The notes beneath the pieces are model-generated. The model was not told the origin of the DNA. It made no database searches and saw only the letters and a list, made by a program, of their open reading frames with translations. From Actinomycetospora straminea (GTDB lineage: Bacteria; Actinomycetota; Actinomycetes; Mycobacteriales; Pseudonocardiaceae): a stretch of DNA of 64,000 nucleotides. The stretch is from assembly GCF_028737255.1 (NCBI RefSeq), contig NZ_JAQZAN010000005.1, positions 62,001-126,000 on the forward strand. Reading direction: 5' to 3'. A program made the translations under genes and the position numbers. Below are positions 33,850 through 42,245 of the stretch, piece by piece (position 1 is the stretch's first letter; each line of letters opens with the position of its first letter).

Positions 33850-33898
33850 AGCGAACGCGCTGTTCGCAGCTTCTAGGCGCACGAACTCCCCGCTCGCT
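33850..33898 (+). repeat. two-hairpin repeat, copy 2
   Basis: A 49-base copy with the same first hairpin (GCGAACGCGCTGTTCGC), centre AGCTTCTAGGCGCACGAA and a second arm CGCTCGCT. It ends 26 bases before the stop of the flanked gene. Confidence 0.85.
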
Positions 33899-33923
33899 GT
33901 CCACGATCGGTGGGCCGGAGTGG

Positions 33924-34877
33924 TCAGGCGGCGACGATGCGCAGGTCCGGGCAGGGCCGCGACGCCGCGAGGCGGTAGGAGCCCCACAGCTCCTCGACCA
34001 CCGCGGCCCGCTCGGTACGGGTCCGGCTCGGCCGAGTGTGCGCGACGACGAGCCCGAAGGCCTGCATCCGCGCGCGTCGGCGCAGGGTCTTGTCCCAGTC
34101 CGGCAGCAGGAAGTGGTGCTGGACCGAGTCGATCTCCCAGGCCAGGCCGACGTCCGGGAAGAAGCCGTCTGCCTGCGCGATGAAGGTGCCGGACGGGTCG
34201 TACAGGCGCGGGTTCCACAGGACGCGCGGCAGTTCGCTCTCGGCGTGGAGCTCACGCGCCCACGCCTCCGCGACCGACCGCACGCCGGCCCCGAGCTCGT
34301 CGCGCAGCACGCGACGCGGGAGCGCCGAGCCCCGCTGTGAGCCCGCCGCCAGCTCGGCCGCGAGCCGCGCCACCGTCGTGCGGCCCTTCTGGACGACCTC
34401 GGTGAGCACACCGCGAACGACGTCGAGACGGTCCTCACGGCGGACGGTGTCGATCACCGCCCGTTCGAGCGGGGCGATGGCCAGTCCGTCGACGAGCTGG
34501 GCAGCCGGGAGGCGCTCGGTCCGCTCGATCTCCACGAACGCGGACGAGGTGCGCTGCCTCTGGGCGTCGACGACGACCAGGATTCGCCGTCTCGGGCTCG
34601 GATCGGTCAGTCCGTGGCGGCGCAGGGCCTCGCCACCACTGATCACCGACCGCTCGCCCGCGTAGAGGAGGGCAGCCGCGGCGCGCTGGTCGTCGGTCGG
34701 TTCGTCCGGTCCCTCCTTCACGACGCCCCGCAGCACCCGCCGCGCGTGTCCTGCCTGCACCCGCCTCGCGATCGTCGACGACGGCATGCCGAGCGCTGTC
34801 AGGTCCGCGACCGCGGCGACGCCGTGGAGACCGACGGAGGCGATGGCGACGGGGTCGACCCGGGCACGACGAGGCAT
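33924..34877 (-). CDS. AbiEi-like winged-helix protein with DUF559/Vsr-type nuclease-like domain
   Basis: A 317-residue protein. The N-terminal 70 residues form a winged-helix region like AbiEi antitoxins of type IV toxin-antitoxin systems (LTALGMPSSTIARRVQAGHA, then ARRVLRGVV). The C-terminal part contains FFPDVGLAWEIDSVQHHFLL and DWDKTLRRRARMQAFGL, the arrangement of DUF559/Vsr-like endonuclease folds with an acidic core and a following Arg-rich helix. Proteins of this two-part kind are common and often scattered in actinobacteria; no AbiEii-type toxin is adjacent. The start ATG 34877 has GAGGTGA upstream; GTG 34901 is an alternative. The gene is bracketed by two repeat copies on each side. 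Confidence 0.85.
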   Translation of the reverse strand: MPRRARVDPVAIASVGLHGVAAVADLTALGMPSSTIARRVQAGHARRVLRGVVKEGPDEPTDDQRAAAALLYAGERSVISGGEALRRHGLTDPSPRRRILVVVDAQRQRTSSAFVEIERTERLPAAQLVDGLAIAPLERAVIDTVRREDRLDVVRGVLTEVVQKGRTTVARLAAELAAGSQRGSALPRRVLRDELGAGVRSVAEAWARELHAESELPRVLWNPRLYDPSGTFIAQADGFFPDVGLAWEIDSVQHHFLLPDWDKTLRRRARMQAFGLVVAHTRPSRTRTERAAVVEELWGSYRLAASRPCPDLRIVAA

Positions 34878-34981
34878 GCCGGGAGCGTCACCTCGCCGCA
34901 CCCGAGAGCGGTAGCGAGACCCTCCGACCCTGTGGATGCGTGTGGACGATGGGGACAGGCGGACGCGGCAGCCGCCGGGCC

Positions 34982-35029
34982 GCGAGCGCGGAGTTCGGGC
35001 GCGTAGAAGCAGCGAACAGCGCGTTCGCT
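34982..35029 (-). repeat. two-hairpin repeat, copy 3 (inverted)
   Basis: Read on the minus strand it has the same GCGAACGCGCTGTTCGC hairpin and GCTTCTACGCGC centre as copies 1 and 2. It is 104 bases upstream of the flanked gene's start. Confidence 0.85.
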
Positions 35030-35065
35030 ACGACCGCCGGTCCCGGCGCCGGCCCGGGCCGCCGC

Positions 35066-35113
35066 GCGAACGGGGAGTTCGCGCGCGTAGAAGCAGCGAA
35101 CAGCGCGTTCGCT
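35066..35113 (-). repeat. two-hairpin repeat, copy 4 (inverted)
   Basis: A second inverted copy, 36 bases after copy 3. On the minus strand it reads GCGAACGCGCTGTTCGC, then TGCTTCTACGCGCGCGAAC and CCCGTTCGC. It ends 47 bases before the stop of the MetE-like gene. Confidence 0.85.
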
Positions 35114-35160
35114 GCGACAGACCCGGGCCCTGGGCCCGGCGCGCCGGAAGCGGCCGGCGG

Positions 35161-36288
35161 TCAGCCCCAGACGTCGCGGGCCACGGAGACGACGAGGTCG
35201 AGCTTCGCGCGCTGCTGGTCGGCGGTGAGGTCGTTGCCCTCGACCGTCGAGGAGAACCCGCACTGCGGCGAGAGGCAGAGCTGCTCGAGCGGCACGTACT
35301 TCGTCGCCTCCTCGATGCGGCGCTTGAGCGTGTCCGGGTCCTCGAGCTCGCCGGTCTTGGTGGTCACGAGGCCGAGGACCACCTGCTGGTCGCCGCGGGG
35401 CAGGAAGCGCAGGGGCGAGAAGTCGCCGGAGCGGGCGTCGTCGTACTCGCAGAAGAAGCCGTCGACCTGCAGGCCGCCGAAGACGGTCTCGGCGACGTGG
35501 TCGTAGCCGCCCTCGGCCGCCCAGGAGGAGCGGTAGTTGCCGCGGCACATGTGCGTGGTGACGCGCAGGTCGGACGGGCGGTCGCGGAGCACCTCGTTGA
35601 TGGTGTCGACGTAGCGCACGTGCATGTGGTCGGCGTCCTCGCCGCGCGCGGCCATCGACTCGCGCTGGGCGGGGTCGTTGAGGTAGGCCAGCGAGGTGTC
35701 GTCGAGCTGCAGGTAGCGGACGCCGAGCTCGTAGAGCCGCGAGACCTCCTCCCGGTACGCGGCGGCGAGGTCGGCCCAGAACGTGTCCGCGTCGGTGTAC
35801 GGCGAGCCCTCGTGCACCGGGGCCCCGCCGAGGCGGTAGTGCAGCATCGACGGCGAGGGGATCGTCAGCTTCGGCACCGCGGTCGTCACGGTCGAGGCGA
35901 GCATCGAGAAGGCGTCGCCGAAGATCGTCTGCGAGAGCCCGATGCGCTGGTCGATCACCAGCGACATGGCCGCGAACGTGATGTCGCCGGAGGAGTTGCG
36001 GAACGCCACCTCGACCGAGCTGTCCTTCGACGAGGACACCCCGTCGAGCTGGTAGAGGAAGTCCATGTGCCACGACGTGCGGCGCAGCTCGCCGTCGGTG
36101 GCCGCCTGCAGGCCGGCGTCCTCCTGCAGCTTCACGACGTCGCGGATGGCGTCGTCCTCGGCGGCGCGCAGGGCGTCGGCGTCGATGCGGCCGGCGGCGT
36201 GGTCGTCGCGGGCCTGCTTGAGGGCGGGCGGGCGCAGGAGGCTCCCGACGTGGTCGGCGCGGAACGGGGCGCTGGTCCGGGCACTCAT
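35161..36288 (-). CDS. cobalamin-independent methionine synthase-like (MetE C-terminal domain) protein
   Basis: A 375-residue protein covering only the catalytic half of MetE, like the YxjG/YxjH group. Zinc-ligand candidates are present: THMCRGNYRS (His and Cys), FCEYDDARSGDF and SPQCGFSS (Cys). FRADHVGSLLRP opens the barrel as usual. Full MetE has an additional N-terminal barrel that is absent here, so the methyl donor and acceptor may differ from methyltetrahydrofolate and homocysteine. The gene lies 10 bases after an IclR regulator on the same strand, hence likely a regulated catabolic or demethylation step rather than housekeeping methionine synthesis. Confidence 0.9.
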   Translation of the reverse strand: MSARTSAPFRADHVGSLLRPPALKQARDDHAAGRIDADALRAAEDDAIRDVVKLQEDAGLQAATDGELRRTSWHMDFLYQLDGVSSSKDSSVEVAFRNSSGDITFAAMSLVIDQRIGLSQTIFGDAFSMLASTVTTAVPKLTIPSPSMLHYRLGGAPVHEGSPYTDADTFWADLAAAYREEVSRLYELGVRYLQLDDTSLAYLNDPAQRESMAARGEDADHMHVRYVDTINEVLRDRPSDLRVTTHMCRGNYRSSWAAEGGYDHVAETVFGGLQVDGFFCEYDDARSGDFSPLRFLPRGDQQVVLGLVTTKTGELEDPDTLKRRIEEATKYVPLEQLCLSPQCGFSSTVEGNDLTADQQRAKLDLVVSVARDVWG

Positions 36289-36298
36289 GCGCAGGAGG

Positions 36299-37123
36299 TT
36301 ATCCGCGCCGCACGGCCCCGGGCCCGCCGTCGTCCCACCCAGTGGAAACGCGATCCTGCAGGGCCACCGCCAGCCGGCGCGCGCCCTCGCGGACCGCGCG
36401 CTCGAGGCGGTCGCGGCGGTCGGCGATGCTGCCCGGGCCGCCGGCGGGCACGACCGGCACGGCCACCGCCACCGCGCCCACCAGCACCGGGCCGTCGGCC
36501 CCCGGCACGCGCACGGGGGCCGCCATGCAGGCCAGGCGTTCGCGCAGCTCGCCGCGGTCGACGGCGAGGTCGCGGCGGCGCACGGCGTCGAGCTCGCGCT
36601 CGAGCGCGGCGGGGTCGGTCATCGTCCGGTACGCGTGCGCCGGCAGGCCGTCGCGGTCGAGGACCGCGCGTCGCTCGGCCGCGCCGCACTCGGCGAGCCA
36701 CAGTTTCCCGATCGCCGTCGCGTGCAGGGCGCCGCGCCACGTCGAGATCACGGGCACCGGGTGCTCGGCGCAGTCGTCGTGCGCGACCACCACGACGTCG
36801 TCGTCCCGGAAGGCCGCGTAGAGCGCGCCCGCGCCCGCGGTGCCGTGCACCTCGCCGAGGATCCCGCCGAGCCCGCGGGGCACGGGCAGCTGGGCGACGA
36901 GCCGGTCGTGCAGCGCCGGCAGCTTGGGCCCGAGCCCGAAGCCGCGCGAGGCCTCCAGCCGCACGAGGTAGCCGTCGGAGACGAGGCTGTCGAGCAGGTG
37001 GTAGGTCGTCGACAGGTTGTACTCGAGGCGGCGCGCCACCGCCTTCGCCGTGATGCCGTCCCCCGCCGCCGCGACGACCTCCAGCACCTGGAGGGCGCGG
37101 TGCACCGACGAGAGCGCGCTCAC
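36299..37123 (-). CDS. IclR-family transcriptional regulator
   Basis: A 274-residue regulator with an N-terminal winged helix (residues 5-65, ITAKAVARRLEYNLSTTYHL with LLDSLVSDGYLVRL) and an effector domain with WRGALHATAIGKLWLAE, the position where IclR proteins bind their ligand. The C-terminal block with RDRLERAVREGARRLAVAL is typical. The start GTG 37123 lacks a visible ribosome site. It sits 10 bases upstream of the MetE-like gene, so the two form an operon and the regulator probably controls it. It is clearly distinct from the IclR at 25189. Confidence 0.92.
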   Translation of the reverse strand: MSALSSVHRALQVLEVVAAAGDGITAKAVARRLEYNLSTTYHLLDSLVSDGYLVRLEASRGFGLGPKLPALHDRLVAQLPVPRGLGGILGEVHGTAGAGALYAAFRDDDVVVVAHDDCAEHPVPVISTWRGALHATAIGKLWLAECGAAERRAVLDRDGLPAHAYRTMTDPAALERELDAVRRRDLAVDRGELRERLACMAAPVRVPGADGPVLVGAVAVAVPVVPAGGPGSIADRRDRLERAVREGARRLAVALQDRVSTGWDDGGPGAVRRG

Positions 37124-37172
37124 AGGAGCACAGAGAACCCGAGCCGTGGCCGCCCTGCCACCGGAGAGCGGG

Positions 37173-38150
37173 TCAGGCGTCCAGGCGGGTGTCCTCCGAG
37201 GCCGTGGTGAGGGCGGCGACCTCGTCGTCGGCGAGCTCGAGGTCGGCCATGGGCAGGATGGTGTGGAGCTGCTCGACGGTGCGGGCCGACGCGATCGGGG
37301 CGGTGACGGTCGGCTGGGCCGCCAGCCACGCGAGGGCCACCGACGCCATCGGGACGTCGTGGGCGCCCGCGACCTCCTCCAGCACGCCGAGCACGCGCAC
37401 GCCCCGGTCGTCGAGGTACTCCACCGCGCCGCCGGCGCGCGCCGAGGCCATCGGGCCGCTGGTGTCCGGCGCGTCGCCGGGGCGGTACTTCCCGGTCAGG
37501 AAGCCCTTGGCCAGCGCGAAGTACGGCATGACCCCGAGGTCGGCGGACGCGGCGACGTCGGCGAGCTCGTCCTCGAAGACCGCCCGCTCCACGAGGTTGT
37601 AGTGCGGCTGCAGCGCGACCGGCCGCGCGAGCCCGTGGCGCTCGGCGACGGTGAGCGCCGAGGTCAGGCGCTCGGCCGAGAAGTTCGACAGGCCGACGTG
37701 GCGGACCTTGCCGGCACGCACGAGCTCGTCGAACCCGCCCAGCGCGTCCTCCAGCGGCGTGTCCGGGTCGTCGCGGTGGGCGTAGTAGAGGTCGATGTGG
37801 TCGGTGCCCAGGCGGCGCAGCGAGTCGTCGCAGGCGGCGCGCACGTTCGCCGGCGACAGCCCGGGGCGCTCGGGCCACGACCCCACCTTGGTGGCGACGA
37901 CCAGGCGGTCGCGCACCCCGCGGGCCGCCATCCAGCCGCCCAGCACCCGCTCGGAGTCGCCGCCGGTGTTGCCCTCGACGCGCCAGGTGTAGGAGTCGGC
38001 GGTGTCGACGAAGTCGCCGCCCGCGTCGAGATAGGCGTCGAGCACGGCGGCCGAGGTGTCCACGTCGGCGGTCCACCCGAACACGTTGCCGCCCAGGCAG
38101 AGAGGGTGGACCTCGAGGTCGGTGCGGGGGATGCGGACGCGGGACACCAT
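37173..38150 (-). CDS. aldo/keto reductase
   Basis: A 325-residue NADP-dependent reductase. It starts VRIPRTDLEVHPLCLGGNVF and shows DTADSYTWRVEGNTGGDSE (catalytic Asp and Tyr), VVATKVGSW (Lys), DLYYAHRDDPDTPLED (His) and TAPIASARTVEQL for the cofactor. ATG 38150 is chosen as the start, with no strong ribosome site. It is divergent from the GH65 gene with 130 bases between them. Substrate is unknown; it belongs to the same broad family as the reductase at 8515 but not closely. Confidence 0.92.
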   Translation of the reverse strand: MVSRVRIPRTDLEVHPLCLGGNVFGWTADVDTSAAVLDAYLDAGGDFVDTADSYTWRVEGNTGGDSERVLGGWMAARGVRDRLVVATKVGSWPERPGLSPANVRAACDDSLRRLGTDHIDLYYAHRDDPDTPLEDALGGFDELVRAGKVRHVGLSNFSAERLTSALTVAERHGLARPVALQPHYNLVERAVFEDELADVAASADLGVMPYFALAKGFLTGKYRPGDAPDTSGPMASARAGGAVEYLDDRGVRVLGVLEEVAGAHDVPMASVALAWLAAQPTVTAPIASARTVEQLHTILPMADLELADDEVAALTTASEDTRLDA

Positions 38151-38280
38151 GCCGACCACCGTAGGCCCGAAGGTGGAAACAACCGGCGGATACGCTCCCG
38201 CCGACCTCCGCAGGAGACCGAGGCTCCGGCGGCCCAGGGGCGCGGGTGTGCGCGCGTCCGGAGTTGACGAGGAGCTCCCC

Positions 38281-40638
38281 GTGATCACCAATGCCTTCCG
38301 GGTCGACCCGTGGACGGTGCACGAGCCGCGCGTCGACCTCGACGCCCTGCCGCAGACGGAGTCGCTGTTCGCGCTGGCCAACGGCCACGTGGGGATGCGC
38401 GGCAACCTCGACGAGGGGGAGCCGCACGCGATGCCCGGCACCTACCTCAACTCGTTCTTCGAGTCCCGCCCGCTGCCCCACGCCGAGGGCGGGTTCGGGT
38501 TTCCCGACGAGGGCCAGACGCTGGTCAACGTCCCCAACGGCAAGCTCATCCGGGTGCTCGTCGACGACGAGCCGCTCGACGTGCGCTACGGCGAGCTGCA
38601 CGCCCACCACCGCACCCTCGACATGCGCGCGGGCACCCTGACCCGCCACGTCGACTGGACCTCGCCCAACGGCCAGCGGGTCACCGTCACCTCGACGCGC
38701 ATGGTGTCCTTCTCCCAGCGCGCGGTCGCGGCGATCTCCTACGAGGTCGGGGTGCCCGCGGACGCGGGGTCGGAGGCCCTGCTCGTCGTCCAGTCCGAGC
38801 TCTTCGCCAACGAGCAGATGCCCGTCATCGAGGGCGACCCGCGCGTCGCCGCCGCGCTGCAGGACGTGCTCGTGCCCGAGCACCACTCGAACTCCAGCCA
38901 CGGCGCCCGCATGACCCACCAGACCCGGCGCTCCGAGCTGCGCGTCGGCGCGGCCATGGAGCACCAGGTCTTCGGCCCCGACGACGCGCAGGTGACCAGC
39001 TCCTGCTCGAACAACGTCGGGCGCACCACCGTCATCACGCGCCTGCGGCCCGGGCAGACGCTGCGCGTCGTCAAGTACATGGCCTACGGGTGGTCGAGCC
39101 AGCGCTCGCAGCCCGCGATCGTCGACCAGGTCGAGGCCGCGCTCGACGCGTCGGTCTACACCGGCTGGGACGGCCTGCTCGCCGCGCAGCGCGAGTACCT
39201 CGACGCGTTCTGGGAGAAGGCCGACCTCGAGATCGACGGCGACCCGCGCCTGCAGCAGGCGCTGCGGTTCTGCCTGTTCCAGGTGCTGCAGGCCGGCGCG
39301 CGGGCCGAGCAGCGGGCGATCGGCGCCAAGGGCCTCACCGGGCAGGGCTACGACGGCCACAGCTTCTGGGACGGCGAGACCTTCGTGCTGCCGGTGTTCA
39401 TGTACACCCAGCCGCGGGCGGCCGCCGACGCCCTGCGCTGGCGGCACTCGACGCTCGACATCGCCTACGCCCACGCCGCCCACCTGGGGCTCGACGGCGC
39501 GGCCTTCCCCTGGCGGACGATCAACGGCGAGGAGTGCTCGGGGTACTGGCCGGCGGGCACCGCGGCGTTCCACGTCAACGCCGACATCGCCGACGCGGTC
39601 ATGCGCTACGTCGCCGCCACCGACGACCGCGAGTTCGAGCGCACCATCGGTGTCGACCTGCTCGTCGCCACCGCACGGTTGTGGCGCTCGCTCGGTCACC
39701 ACGACAGCGACAGCGCGTTCCGCATCGACGGCGTCACCGGCCCCGACGAGTACTCCGCGGTGGCCGACAACAACGTCTACACCAACCTCATGGCGCAGAA
39801 GAACCTGCGCGGGGCCGCCGACGTGGCGGTGCGCTGGCCGCGGGAGGCCGAGCGGCTGCACGTGAGCCCCGAGGAGGTCGCGAGCTGGCGGTCGGCCGCG
39901 ACCGCGATGGTGATCCCGTTCGACGAGGCGCTCGGCGTGCACCAGCAGAGCGAGGGCTTCACCCGCCACGCGGTGTGGGAGTTCGAGAACACCCCCGAGG
40001 ACCACTACCCGCTGCTGCTCAACTACCCCTACTTCGACCTCTACCGCAAGCAGGTCGTCAAGCAGCCCGACCTGGTCCTCGCGATGGTCCAGTGCCCGGA
40101 CGCCTTCACCCCGCAGCAGAAGTACGACAACTTCGTCTACTACGAGCGGATCACCGTCCGGGACTCGTCGCTGTCCCCCGGCACCCTCGCCGTGATGGCC
40201 GCCGAGACCGGGCACATGGACCTGGCCTACGACTACCTCTGCGAGTCGGCGCAGATGGACCTCGCCGACCTCGAGCACAACGTCCGCGACGGCGTGCACC
40301 TGGCGGCGCTGGGCAGCGCGTGGACCTCGATCGTCATGGGCCTCGGCGGGATGCGCACCCACGACGGGCGCCTGACCTTCGCGCCGCGCCTGCCCGCGGC
40401 GCTGTCCGGCCTGCGGTTCCGCATCCAGTGGCGGGGACGGTCGGTGCACGTGGCGATCGAGGGCTCGCACGCGACGTACTCCCTCGAGAAGGGCGACGAG
40501 CTCGAGCTCGGCCACCACGGCGAGGAGTTCACGGTGTCGACCGACGAGCCGGTGACCCTCGACGTGCCGCCGCCGCCGGCGGTCGGCGAGATCGAGCAGC
40601 CGCCCGGGCGGGCGCCGCTCTTCCGCCGCCACGCCTAG
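38281..40638 (+). CDS. glycoside hydrolase family 65 disaccharide phosphorylase
   Basis: A 785-residue GH65 enzyme (maltose, trehalose or kojibiose phosphorylase type). It has the N-terminal beta-sandwich beginning with TESLFALANGHVGMRGNLDE, the (alpha/alpha)6 barrel with GHSFWDGETFVLPVF and the general acid Glu490 in VTGPDEYS, and a C-terminal cap with LRFRIQWRGRSVHVAIEGS. The enzyme cleaves an alpha-linked disaccharide with phosphate to give beta-glucose 1-phosphate. The usual partner, beta-phosphoglucomutase, is not adjacent. The start GTG 38281 follows GAGGAG. Which disaccharide is used cannot be read by eye. Confidence 0.93.
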   Translation: MITNAFRVDPWTVHEPRVDLDALPQTESLFALANGHVGMRGNLDEGEPHAMPGTYLNSFFESRPLPHAEGGFGFPDEGQTLVNVPNGKLIRVLVDDEPLDVRYGELHAHHRTLDMRAGTLTRHVDWTSPNGQRVTVTSTRMVSFSQRAVAAISYEVGVPADAGSEALLVVQSELFANEQMPVIEGDPRVAAALQDVLVPEHHSNSSHGARMTHQTRRSELRVGAAMEHQVFGPDDAQVTSSCSNNVGRTTVITRLRPGQTLRVVKYMAYGWSSQRSQPAIVDQVEAALDASVYTGWDGLLAAQREYLDAFWEKADLEIDGDPRLQQALRFCLFQVLQAGARAEQRAIGAKGLTGQGYDGHSFWDGETFVLPVFMYTQPRAAADALRWRHSTLDIAYAHAAHLGLDGAAFPWRTINGEECSGYWPAGTAAFHVNADIADAVMRYVAATDDREFERTIGVDLLVATARLWRSLGHHDSDSAFRIDGVTGPDEYSAVADNNVYTNLMAQKNLRGAADVAVRWPREAERLHVSPEEVASWRSAATAMVIPFDEALGVHQQSEGFTRHAVWEFENTPEDHYPLLLNYPYFDLYRKQVVKQPDLVLAMVQCPDAFTPQQKYDNFVYYERITVRDSSLSPGTLAVMAAETGHMDLAYDYLCESAQMDLADLEHNVRDGVHLAALGSAWTSIVMGLGGMRTHDGRLTFAPRLPAALSGLRFRIQWRGRSVHVAIEGSHATYSLEKGDELELGHHGEEFTVSTDEPVTLDVPPPPAVGEIEQPPGRAPLFRRHA

Positions 40639-40724
40639 TGTCGCGCCGAGCCGGTCACGACACCGTGCGCTCCTGGGTCGCGCACCGTGCCGGCTGTGGC
40701 GGCGCGCTCCGTCGGCGACGGAGG

Positions 40725-41144
40725 TCAGGTCAGGCGGCGCACCGGGACGATCCGGTGCCGCCGCCGGGCGGCGCAGACGCCCAGTGCGCGCCAGGGCACC
40801 GGCGGCGTCGGCGCCTGGTAGCGCGAGCGGCCGGGGTACCAGAGGCCGTCGGAGCCGCGGTCCCAGCGCGCGACGCCGGGGACCTGGCCGAGGACGGTCA
40901 CCGACACGACGTCGTGGGGCTCGGGGTCGACGGACACGTCGTAGCCGTCGCCGCCGACCGGGAGGCCGCACCGGCAGTGGGTCAGCGTGGCGCGGTGCCC
41001 GGTGGCGGTGGTGGTCGTCGTGCCGCAGGCCGGCTCGGCCGGGAGGATCCAGGTCGCGTCGCCCGGCGTGTCCGGGACCGCCGGGGAAGTGCGGCGCACG
41101 GCGGACGGATCGGACACGAGGACCCCCACATCACGCGCCGGCAC
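40725..41144 (-). CDS. small hypothetical protein, divergent from the DUF5753 regulator
   Basis: A 139-residue frame from GTG 41144 (GTG at about 41126 also possible). No family is recognised. Its visible traits are a Cys pair HCRCGLPVGGDGYDVSVDPE, a WDRGSDGLWYPGRSRYQ stretch and a very basic end RRRHRIVPVRRLT. It is divergent from the XRE/DUF5753 gene, with about 117 bases between, the position where small partners of such regulators are often found. Codon use looks coding, but the call is moderate; a non-coding shadow cannot be excluded. Confidence 0.55.
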   Translation of the reverse strand: MPARDVGVLVSDPSAVRRTSPAVPDTPGDATWILPAEPACGTTTTTATGHRATLTHCRCGLPVGGDGYDVSVDPEPHDVVSVTVLGQVPGVARWDRGSDGLWYPGRSRYQAPTPPVPWRALGVCAARRRHRIVPVRRLT

Positions 41145-41261
41145 TGTTACATGTAGCGGGAAGAGTAGTTCACCGGTTCGTGTCGTGGGAGATGGCTACC
41201 CTTCCGGGCGACCGGCGCCGACCGGCGGCGCCGAACGGGGGGCTCGAGGAGGACTCGGCGC

Positions 41262-42182
41262 GTGCAGGGGGACACGCAGCGCAGCGGAGCCGGACAGCCC
41301 GGACCCGCCGGCAGGGACGCACCACGGGGACCGGACCGATCCGATCCGAGCGCCCTGCGCTGGCTGATCGGGCACGAGCTCCGGGCAGCGCGGGAGCAGG
41401 CGGGACACACGCAGACCGCGGCGGCGCGGGTCCTCGACTGCACCCACGCGAAGATCAACTATCTCGAGCAGGGCAAGAACCAGCAGCGTCCCGACGAGGT
41501 CGTGCGGCTCCTGCAGTCCTACGGCGCGTCCACGAGCGACATCGGTCGGCTCGCCTCGCTGGCCTCCAACGCCGACCGCGGCACGTGGTGGGCGCCGTTC
41601 GCGGACGTCGTCCCCGACTGGCTGCGCACCTTCGTCGGCCTCGAGGGCCTGGCCACGGCCGCGTTCGCCTACGAGCCGCTGCTGCTCCACGGCCTGCTGC
41701 AGACCCGCGCGTACGCCACCGCCCTGCTCGAGGACGCGCTGCGCGTACCGGTGGTCGACGTCGACCACGTGGTGGGCCTGCGCCTCGCCCGTCAGCAGCG
41801 CCTGCACGACGACGGCCGGCCGCTGCGCTACGAGGCGGTGATCGAGGAGACCATCCTCGACCGCCTCGTCGGCGGCCCGACGGTGATGGCCGACCAGCTC
41901 GACCACCTCCTGCTCCTCTCGGAGCAGGACAACGTCGTCATCCGGGTGATGCCGCTCGCGGTCGCGGTGCACGACGGGCTGGACGGCGAGTTCACGCTGC
42001 TCGATTTCGACGCTGCGCGATCGATCGGTTACGTGGAGTTCCAGGACGGGGCGGTCTACGTCCAGGATCCCGACCGGATTGGCGGATACCGCACGGCCGC
42101 TGCCAGACTCCGCTCCGCGGCGCTGCCGGAGGACGCCTCGCTCGAGGTGATCCGCGCCCGGCGGGCGGCACTGCGGTCCTGA
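41262..42182 (+). CDS. XRE-family helix-turn-helix regulator with DUF5753 domain
   Basis: A 306-residue regulator. The helix-turn-helix lies at about residues 30-90 (LRAAREQAGHTQTAAARVLD followed by THAKINYLEQGKN), and the DUF5753 sensor-like domain follows with YEPLLLHGLLQTRAYATALL, ARQQRLHDDGRPLRYEAVIE and DFDAARSIGYVEF. These proteins are numerous in Streptomyces and Pseudonocardia and are paired with DUF397 proteins, as here (42246). WhiJ and related loci act in development. The start GTG 41262 has GAGGAGG 9 bases upstream. The effector is unknown. Confidence 0.93.
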   Translation: MQGDTQRSGAGQPGPAGRDAPRGPDRSDPSALRWLIGHELRAAREQAGHTQTAAARVLDCTHAKINYLEQGKNQQRPDEVVRLLQSYGASTSDIGRLASLASNADRGTWWAPFADVVPDWLRTFVGLEGLATAAFAYEPLLLHGLLQTRAYATALLEDALRVPVVDVDHVVGLRLARQQRLHDDGRPLRYEAVIEETILDRLVGGPTVMADQLDHLLLLSEQDNVVIRVMPLAVAVHDGLDGEFTLLDFDAARSIGYVEFQDGAVYVQDPDRIGGYRTAAARLRSAALPEDASLEVIRARRAALRS

Positions 42183-42245
42183 GCGGGGACCGGCACCCGG
42201 ATGTCGTCCGGCCGCATCGCTCCCCCCGTGCAAGGAGACATGCCC

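Noticed and set aside
33924-34877. Complete AbiE toxin-antitoxin system
   Set aside because: No AbiEii-type nucleotidyltransferase is adjacent; the neighbours are a DUF59 gene and a MetE-like gene.
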